Assembly: GCF_000421565.1 (NCBI RefSeq)
Contig: NZ_ATXG01000001.1
Span: forward strand, 248,001-312,000
DNA: 64,000 nucleotides
Source: Agromyces subbeticus DSM 16689
Lineage (GTDB): Bacteria > Actinomycetota > Actinomycetes > Actinomycetales > Microbacteriaceae
Direction of reading: 5' to 3'
In this document: piece by piece, positions 59,283 through 64,000 of the stretch
Position numbering within the stretch: position 1 is the first letter of the stretch
Layout: every line of letters begins with the position of its first letter
Made by a program: the position numbers and the translations under genes
The notes under the pieces: generated by a model
What the model saw: the letters and a program-made list of their open reading frames with translations, nothing else
Told to the model about the DNA's origin: nothing
Database searches by the model: none

Positions 59283-59393
59283 TCATGGGTCGCTGACGTC
59301 GCGCGCAGCCTCCGCCCAGGCATCGAGCAGTTCGTCGCGGCCGGCGAGCACCGCCGCAGCGGCGGCGTCGATCGCTTCCTCGTAGGTGGGCAT
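59283..59393 (-). CDS. Possible 36-residue protein
   Basis: An open frame starting PTYEEAIDAAAAAVLAGRDE, acidic and helical. No clear ribosome site. The 200 bp between this frame and 59083, and the 120 bp before it, hold no gene I can support. Confidence 0.3.
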   Translation of the reverse strand: MPTYEEAIDAAAAAVLAGRDELLDAWAEAARDVSDP

Positions 59394-59513
59394 GCCGGGC
59401 AGGCTACGCCGGTCCGCCGACATCGCCGCGGTGAATCGCTGCGGTGGCTCGCGGTGGGAGCGGGATTCGCCGTCGCCACACTCAGCCAACGATCGAGCGC
59501 CCCGAGCCCCCGC

Positions 59514-59831
59514 TCACCTAGCGCGAGAGGTCGCTTCCGTCGTGTCCGGGCGCGGCGTCGCATGCGGGTACCCGGCGAATGGCGGCACACTGCCCCGCGG
59601 CACGACATCGAACCGCACGAGCTCGTTCGCGGCCGCGAGCGATGGCGCGGACGACATCAGGCGCTGCTCGGCCGGGTCGAGCGCCCACCGGATCACAAAG
59701 TAGACCTCGCCGCCCTTGGCGTCACGGTAGCGGCGGATGAGCGCCTTCGGCCGTTCCGGGTCGTTGCGGATGCACATCCATGTGTCGCCGTCGACGCGGA
59801 TCGGTTTCGGCAGATGACTGGCGGCGGCCAT
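59514..59831 (-). CDS. Hypothetical protein
   Basis: 105 residues, with a conserved-looking core VDGDTWMCIRNDPERPKALI and GGEVYFVIRWALDP, then a low-complexity tail. GAGAGGAG lies 5-12 nt before ATG 59831. Not recognised. Confidence 0.6.
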   Translation of the reverse strand: MAAASHLPKPIRVDGDTWMCIRNDPERPKALIRRYRDAKGGEVYFVIRWALDPAEQRLMSSAPSLAAANELVRFDVVPRGSVPPFAGYPHATPRPDTTEATSRAR

Positions 59832-59884
59832 GGGTGCTCCTCTCGAAGGGGAGCGCGCCGGCCCGCGCGGGTGATGATTCGATT

Positions 59885-60046
59885 CTACGAGTCGCCCGCC
59901 GACACGGCGGCCGCGACGATTACGCCGGCTCGCTCTAGCTCGCGCCGAACTGTGATGCGCGCGGTCAGCCAGGCGGCTAGAACGACGACTGAAAGGAACA
60001 CGAGCACGCCGAGAACGAACGGGACGAAGAACAGCAAGCGGGCCAT
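59885..60046 (-). CDS. Small single-pass membrane protein
   Basis: 53 residues: ARLLFFVPFVLGVLVFLSVV forms one membrane helix, then a basic stretch (TARITVRRELERAG) and a short tail. It lies 9 nt downstream of the zinc-ribbon gene. A holin-like role cannot be excluded, but one helix alone is weak evidence. Confidence 0.5.
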   Translation of the reverse strand: MARLLFFVPFVLGVLVFLSVVVLAAWLTARITVRRELERAGVIVAAAVSAGDS

Positions 60047-60055
60047 GCCCGGAGT

Positions 60056-60178
60056 CTAGACGGGACCCTCGATGACAGCGATCTTGCAGGTGCGGCACGT
60101 GTAGTGCCCGTGGATGAGCACGCAGCGGGTGCCGCAGTTCGGGCAATCCGGCTCGGTGGCCACAAGGTCGCTATCCAC
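60056..60178 (-). CDS. 40-residue zinc-ribbon protein
   Basis: CPNCG, then CVLIHGHYTCRTCK: four to five cysteines in classic zinc-ribbon spacing. GTG 60178 is the likely start. It heads the leftward small-protein module. A nucleic-acid or protein-binding role is likely from the fold. Confidence 0.55.
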   Translation of the reverse strand: MDSDLVATEPDCPNCGTRCVLIHGHYTCRTCKIAVIEGPV

Positions 60179-60221
60179 GCCGCGATTCTACGGCTCTCGC
60201 CCTGCCGAAGATCCGGTTGGC

Positions 60222-60227
60222 TACTGT
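60222..60227 (+). promoter_or_regulatory. -10 hexamer TACTGT for the HTH gene at 60234
   Basis: TACTGT ending 6 nt before ATG 60234; leaderless pattern. Confidence 0.45.
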
Positions 60228-60233
60228 CATCGG

Positions 60234-60509
60234 ATGGTCACGACATCCGGGCTCGACTTCATGCTTGAATTCCCACCTGCGCCCGAACGAACCCTCGAAG
60301 AGCCAACGGTAGGAGTTGCCGAGATGGCCATCTACCTGGGAGCGAGCGAGCACTCGGTGAGGCTGTATGCCAGCAGGGGTGACATCCCAGCATTCAAGGT
60401 CGGCGGGCGGTGGCGGTTCTACCTTTCCGACGTTCGCGCGCATCTCACGCGCGTGACTCCGGCCTGGCACCAGTCCAACCAATCACGCGGGCGCAGCCGC
60501 CTCAGCTAA
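60234..60509 (+). CDS. Excisionase-family HTH protein
   Basis: 91 residues; VGVAEMAIYLGASEHSVRLY and GDIPAFKVGGRWRFYLSDVR form the HTH_17/excisionase fold. It is transcribed toward attR and on its own. It could be a second directionality factor or a regulator of the leftward small-protein module. Confidence 0.7.
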   Translation: MVTTSGLDFMLEFPPAPERTLEEPTVGVAEMAIYLGASEHSVRLYASRGDIPAFKVGGRWRFYLSDVRAHLTRVTPAWHQSNQSRGRSRLS

Positions 60510-60543
60510 AACGACTTCGACGGGTGTGAGGTATTTCACCGGA

Positions 60544-61050
60544 CTACGGCTTGAACGCCGTGACGCACTGCGGGTAGCTCGGGTCCGGCAGCGTCACGTG
60601 AAAGCACTCCTCGGGGAAGCACGATGTGTGGTTCTCGCCGTCGCCCGAGTTGGGGAGGCTGCCGGCCGGGCACTTCGTCGCGCCGCTCGGAGCGTCCGGC
60701 TCGTCGATCTCCGCCTCGAGTTGCTGCTCGGCGGCGATCCGCTCGGCTTCGACGGCTGCGGCCTGTTCCGCGGCAACCCGCGCGACCTCGGCGGCGGCTG
60801 CGGCTTCCGCTGCGACGCGAGCCTGCTGAGCGGCGACGGCCGCGGCAGCATCCGTTTCCTGCTCGCCGGCGAGCCCGTTCGTGTAAGGAAGCGACGCGAA
60901 GTCGATCGTCTCGACCACCGCGGCGGGCGTCGGAGTCGGAACCGCTGAGCCTGCGCCGACCGCCGACGTGACGGCCACGATCGCGATGCCTGCAGTGGCA
61001 ACGAGCGCGAGCGCAGCACCCGCGATCCGGCCGAACCCTGATTTGTCCAT
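60544..61050 (-). CDS. Secreted Ala/Glu-rich protein
   Basis: 168 residues. A signal peptide or anchor (GRIAGAALALVATAGIAIVA), an Ala/Glu/Arg-rich coiled coil (about 65-110) and a C-terminal cysteine-containing domain (TKCPAGSLPNSGDGENHTSC, FPEECFHVTL). This kind of exported protein beside attR is often a lysogenic-conversion gene. ATG 61050 gives a sensible signal peptide. Confidence 0.6.
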   Translation of the reverse strand: MDKSGFGRIAGAALALVATAGIAIVAVTSAVGAGSAVPTPTPAAVVETIDFASLPYTNGLAGEQETDAAAAVAAQQARVAAEAAAAAEVARVAAEQAAAVEAERIAAEQQLEAEIDEPDAPSGATKCPAGSLPNSGDGENHTSCFPEECFHVTLPDPSYPQCVTAFKP

Positions 61051-61108
61051 GCGCGCAGTTAACCGCCGTTCATCGGGAATTGGAATAGCGACGGGCGTTG
61101 AGCCTGGC

Positions 61109-61132
61109 CATTGTGTGTGCGATTGTGTGTGC
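61109..61132. promoter_or_regulatory. Candidate right arm-type integrase sites
   Basis: ATTGTGTGTGCGATTGTGTGTGCG: two tandem 12-bp units, matching the pair at 45138-45160 and in the same orientation, about 120 bp from the core. Confidence 0.5.
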
Positions 61133-61250
61133 GTAATGCCGGATCGCAACGGCTACGGGGGGACACCGAGGGAGGCTGATTCTTCCGGAGACCCGCGAGA
61201 ACGTGGGCCGGGCGGAAGGCGCGGACACGGAGGGTCATGGCGGGCGGTTC

Positions 61251-61303
61251 ACTGTAAATCAGACTGCTCAGCATTCGGGGGTTCGAATCCCTCACTCGCC
61301 ACC
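61251..61303. repeat. attR: 53-bp core direct repeat (partial tRNA-Tyr)
   Basis: Identical to 45027-45079. It holds only the 3' part of tRNA-Tyr; no acceptor 5' strand or D-arm precedes it, so it is not a functional tRNA. Confidence 0.95.
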
Positions 61304-61307
61304 AGAG

Positions 61308-61329
61308 AAGCCCCGGTCCTCCGGGGCTT
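61308..61329 (+). terminator. Original tRNA-Tyr terminator, displaced by the element
   Basis: AAGCCCCGG (61308-61316) pairs with CCGGGGCTT (61321-61329), loop TCCT, then TTC. It starts 5 nt after attR, so before integration it lay directly after tRNA-Tyr. Confidence 0.8.
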
Positions 61330-61398
61330 TCGTGGTTTCCGGGGTGGACGGCGACGGATGCCGCGTGGCGGGCGCGACCGGCGGGGTGCGAGCCCGGC

Positions 61399-61404
61399 TA
61401 CCGT
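61399..61404 (+). promoter_or_regulatory. -10 hexamer TACCGT for the inositol-phosphatase gene
   Basis: TACCGT ending 6 nt before ATG 61411; leaderless pattern. Confidence 0.45.
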
Positions 61405-61410
61405 GAAGTC

Positions 61411-62283
61411 ATGAGCGAACTCGAGACATCACCCGATGGCCACGACGAGACGAGCCCGGCCGAGCAGCGTGGCGGCGCGACATCCGTTGCCCTGCTCGAA
61501 CTCGCGCGGAGCATCGCCGTGCAGGCGGCGGAGTTCGCCCGCGAGGCGCGACTCGGCGGGGTGAGCGTGGCCACCACGAAGTCCTCTCCCGTCGACATCG
61601 TGACCGCGGTCGACCGCGACACCGAGGCGCTCATTCGCCGGCTGATCCTCGACGCGCGGCCCGACGACGGCATCCTCGGCGAGGAGGACGCGACGCTCGT
61701 CGGCACGAGCGGCATCGACTGGGTCGTCGACCCGATCGACGGCACGGTGAACTTCTTGTACGACATGCCGGCGTGGGCGATCAGCATCGCGGTCGTCGAT
61801 GGGCCGCCCGACCCGGAATCGTGGACCGCACGTGCCGGGGTCGTCGTCAACCCGAGCACGGGCGAGGTCTTCGAGGCGAGTGCCGGCGGCGGCGCGCGAC
61901 TCAACGGGGCGCCGCTGCAGGTGAACACCGGCGTGCCGCTCAGTCACGCGCTCGTGGGCACCGGCTTCTCGTATTCGGCCGAGGCGCGACGTGCGCAGGC
62001 CGAGGTGCTGCTCACGCTGCTGCCGCGGGCGCGGGACATCCGCCGTGTCGGTTCGGCCGCGCTGGATCTCTGCGCCGTGGCCGCCGGCCGGCTCGACGCG
62101 TACTACGAGCGCGGACTGAACCCGTGGGACCAAGCCGCGGGCGCACTCATCGCCCACGAGGCCGGTGCGCGCGTGGCCGGCCCTGCCGGCGGGGCGGCGA
62201 CGTTCGAACTCACGGTCGCTGCTGCGCCCTCCCTGTACGAAGAGCTCGCGGCGACGCTGCGTGAGGCGGGCCTGAACGCCTGA
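61411..62283 (+). CDS. Inositol monophosphatase family protein
   Basis: 290 residues. Metal-site motifs are complete: VTAVDRDTE, GEEDA, DPIDGTVNFLYDMP (motif A), and NPWDQAAGALIAHEAG (motif B). Members remove phosphate from inositol-1-phosphate, histidinol phosphate or similar; the exact substrate is not readable here. First chromosomal gene right of the element. Confidence 0.9.
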   Translation: MSELETSPDGHDETSPAEQRGGATSVALLELARSIAVQAAEFAREARLGGVSVATTKSSPVDIVTAVDRDTEALIRRLILDARPDDGILGEEDATLVGTSGIDWVVDPIDGTVNFLYDMPAWAISIAVVDGPPDPESWTARAGVVVNPSTGEVFEASAGGGARLNGAPLQVNTGVPLSHALVGTGFSYSAEARRAQAEVLLTLLPRARDIRRVGSAALDLCAVAAGRLDAYYERGLNPWDQAAGALIAHEAGARVAGPAGGAATFELTVAAAPSLYEELAATLREAGLNA

Positions 62284-62447
62284 GATGGCGGGAGCGGGGA
62301 CGGCTCGGCGGCCCGGACCCACACTCCACGTGGCGAGCATCGCCGAGAACGGGTACTGTTTACCAATCTGTTATCTCGGCGGAATGCCGGGATGTTCACC
62401 TCCCAAACGTCCTGTCCGCTTCACAACGTCGAGAGTTTCCCCTACAC

Positions 62448-64000
62448 GTGCTCGAGTCCCCCCTCGTGCCCGACGGTTCATCGCCGGGCACCCAGGCCCC
62501 CTTGCGGCCCGAGCGACCCCTGACCCGCCGTGAGTTGCGTGAGCGCGAGGCGGCAGAGTCGCTTCGAGCCGCCGGCGAGTCGGTCCATGTGCAGCCCGCT
62601 CATGCGGGCTTCGACGCGGTGTTCCGGGCTCCCGCCGCGATCGCTCCGGCTGCGGCACCAGTCGGGCCGGCGGCACCGGCGGCATCCGCGGCACCGGTGT
62701 GGCGACCCGAGTCGGCATGGCAGCCCGAGCCGGTTACCGCGAGTGCTCCCGCCCCCGCTGCTGGGGCGCTCCGGCCTCGACGTGCCCCTTCACCCGCACT
62801 CGCCACACCTCCCGCACTTCTCACACCTCCTGCACATCCCGCTCAGATCTTCCAGGCCGAGCCGGTCGACGCTCCCGTCGACAGGAACTCGGCCTTCGCT
62901 GTTGCACGACCCGCCGCGCCGGCCGCGCCCGTCGCAGGGCCGCCCGCCGCACCTGTGGCGCCCACGAAGGCCGTAGAGCCAGTCGCATCCACTGCACCCG
63001 CTACACCCGCCCCGCGGGCCGAGATCGCGCCAGACGGCGACGTCGGGTTCGACTCGATCTTCGCCGGCCTCGGCGAGCCCGAACCGGCGAACTCAGACGC
63101 GAGCTCGAACTCGTCGCGTCGCGATCAGCCGTCGAAGCGCTCGACCCGTCCGACTCGTGCCGAGCGCAAGGCCGCGAAGGCCGCGAAGGCCGAAGCTGCG
63201 GCGCTGAAGGCCGCCGAGACCGATGCGGTCACGGCAGGAGCACCGAAGGCCGCCACCTCCGCGGCACCCGGACCCCGCCGCACCGCGTCCGTGAGCGCGC
63301 CGGTCGTCGTCTCGACTGCCGCTCCCGTGGCGACGGCCACTCCGGCCCCCGCCGCCGTGCCGGTCGCGCCTGCCGCGGTGGCGACCACCCCCGACGTCGC
63401 GGCCACGATCGCCGCATCGCGTGACGTGCCCGCCTCGTTCTTCGACGTCGTGCCGGTGGCACCGGCCGATGACGATCACAGCGATGTGTACGTGCAGACG
63501 ACGCCGTGGCAGCCGTCGACGAGCGTCGCACACGAGAGCGACCGAGCCTCGCGGCGATCCGCAGCCGCCGCCGACCTGGCCGCTCACGGCGGCCGCGCCC
63601 GCAGGGCCAACGCCAACGGCACCGCCAGCACGACCGGCACCGGGCCCGCCCGCTCGACCGCGGGCTCGAGCTCGACCGCCGTCGCCCCGGGTCGCCCGCC
63701 GGCCAAGGCCCGCGCGAAGCGCCGCAGCCGCGTGACTCGCGTCGCCAGTGGCTTCGCGGCGATGGGATTCGCCGCGCTGCTCGCCGTCGCGACCTCCGTG
63801 CCCTCGCTCTCGCTGCTCTCGCCGGCCGACGTGCAGGCCATGGCCCTCGAGAGCGCCACCCTCGACAGCGAGCCCGGCCAGCGCGTCGAGATCACGGGCG
63901 GCACGCTCGCCCAGACCGTCGAGCGCGAGGGCTACGAGACGCAGACGATCGACGAGTACGCACGGGCCGCCGGCATTCGCGCCGAGGCCACGTTCACGAA
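62448..64000 (+). CDS. Membrane-anchored probable cell-wall hydrolase, 3' part outside the window
   Basis: At least 517 codons, open to the window end. A long Pro/Ala-rich, low-complexity N-terminal part (about 1-420), a basic stretch (AKARAKRRSRVTRVASG), one membrane segment (FAAMGFAALLAVATSVPSLS) and the start of an extracytoplasmic domain. In this family that layout usually ends in an M23 or NlpC/P60 peptidase domain, which is not in view, so the call is inference. GTG 62448 is the earliest start consistent with the frame; the 164-nt leader with GTTTACCAATCTGTTATC may carry regulation. Confidence 0.5.
   Translation, partial: MLESPLVPDGSSPGTQAPLRPERPLTRRELREREAAESLRAAGESVHVQPAHAGFDAVFRAPAAIAPAAAPVGPAAPAASAAPVWRPESAWQPEPVTASAPAPAAGALRPRRAPSPALATPPALLTPPAHPAQIFQAEPVDAPVDRNSAFAVARPAAPAAPVAGPPAAPVAPTKAVEPVASTAPATPAPRAEIAPDGDVGFDSIFAGLGEPEPANSDASSNSSRRDQPSKRSTRPTRAERKAAKAAKAEAAALKAAETDAVTAGAPKAATSAAPGPRRTASVSAPVVVSTAAPVATATPAPAAVPVAPAAVATTPDVAATIAASRDVPASFFDVVPVAPADDDHSDVYVQTTPWQPSTSVAHESDRASRRSAAAADLAAHGGRARRANANGTASTTGTGPARSTAGSSSTAVAPGRPPAKARAKRRSRVTRVASGFAAMGFAALLAVATSVPSLSLLSPADVQAMALESATLDSEPGQRVEITGGTLAQTVEREGYETQTIDEYARAAGIRAEATFT

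Larger units (their letters stand above)
45027..61303. mobile_element. Integrated phage-like element in tRNA-Tyr
   Basis: About 16.2 kb between 53-bp direct repeats. Leftward: integrase, small proteins and excisionase-like protein (45068-47564). Centre: Xre-type regulator, divergent helix-turn-helix gene, initiator with iterons, WhiB-like protein. Rightward: tape measure, tail-fibre-like protein and seven coupled unknown genes to 57803. Right end: a leftward module of small proteins and a secreted protein. No large terminase, portal, capsid, major tail or lysis gene was found. The genes are dense and unbroken, which argues against a decayed prophage. Confidence 0.93.

Noticed and set aside
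59070-60059. A 329-codon plus-strand frame over the leftward small-protein module
   Set aside because: No ribosome site, biased composition and no domain; the minus-strand frames have ribosome sites, start/stop coupling and a zinc-ribbon motif.
61059-61295. Minus-strand frame starting RDSNPRMLSSLIYS over attR, and its twin over tRNA-Tyr (44244-45071)
   Set aside because: The shared peptide is simply the translation of tRNA-Tyr sequence; the two frames are alike because the att core is duplicated.
61251-61303. A second tRNA-Tyr
   Set aside because: Only the 3' 51 nt are present; the sequence upstream cannot form the acceptor stem or D-arm.
45027-61303. Complete small siphophage prophage
   Set aside because: Small actinophages of similar size exist, but they keep terminase, portal and capsid genes; none could be recognised here. 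Kept as an alternative in the findings, not as the call.

Overview
The window is high-GC actinobacterial DNA, most likely from a Microbacteriaceae genome (Agromyces/Leifsonia-like). That placing is an inference. It rests on the strong GC bias at third codon positions, a complete menaquinone route, a short archaeal-type aspartyl-tRNA synthetase, leaderless promoters of the form TAnnnT-N6-RTG, and family-typical interspersed palindromes (GGTCGAGTAG...TATCGAGACC). No rRNA gene or CRISPR array was seen.

Layout. 1-2.3 kb: the end of a probable SulP transporter, a formylglycine-generating enzyme, and a DUF559-type endonuclease-like gene bracketed by two hairpins of nearly the same sequence. 2.3-8.6 kb: aspS, a histidine phosphatase, then a system II cytochrome c biogenesis operon (ResA-like, CcdA, ResB, CcsB). 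8.8-18.7 kb: a secreted cell-wall-binding protein, a 2,024-residue secreted amylopullulanase with a LacI-type operator, and a divergent MFS exporter/MerR pair. 18.7-31.6 kb: menaquinone genes (menC, menB, menE, menA, menD, menF, menG/ubiE, polyprenyl diphosphate synthase) interspersed with small membrane proteins, a PPK2 kinase and an FprA-type ferredoxin reductase. Together with the cytochrome c genes this is a respiratory-chain neighbourhood. 31.7-39.8 kb: a complete Tad/Flp pilus locus. 39.9-44.9 kb: a hydrolase, a second palindrome-bracketed DUF559-like gene, YajQ, a LacI regulator and a PH-domain membrane protein.

45.0-61.3 kb: an integrated element of about 16.2 kb in the 3' end of tRNA-Tyr(GTA), bounded by a 53-bp direct repeat. 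It carries a tyrosine integrase, an excisionase-like protein, Xre-type regulators, an initiator-like gene with five internal 13-bp iterons, a WhiB-like protein, a 960-residue tail tape measure protein, a short tail-fibre-like protein with an S74 chaperone domain, a tightly coupled row of unknown genes, and a leftward module of very small proteins. I find no large terminase, portal, capsid or lysis gene, yet the reading frames look intact. This element is the best candidate in the window for something undescribed: a phage satellite or a dedicated tail-bearing element.

61.4-64 kb: the chromosome resumes with the tRNA's displaced terminator, an inositol monophosphatase-family gene and the start of a membrane-anchored probable cell-wall hydrolase cut by the window end.
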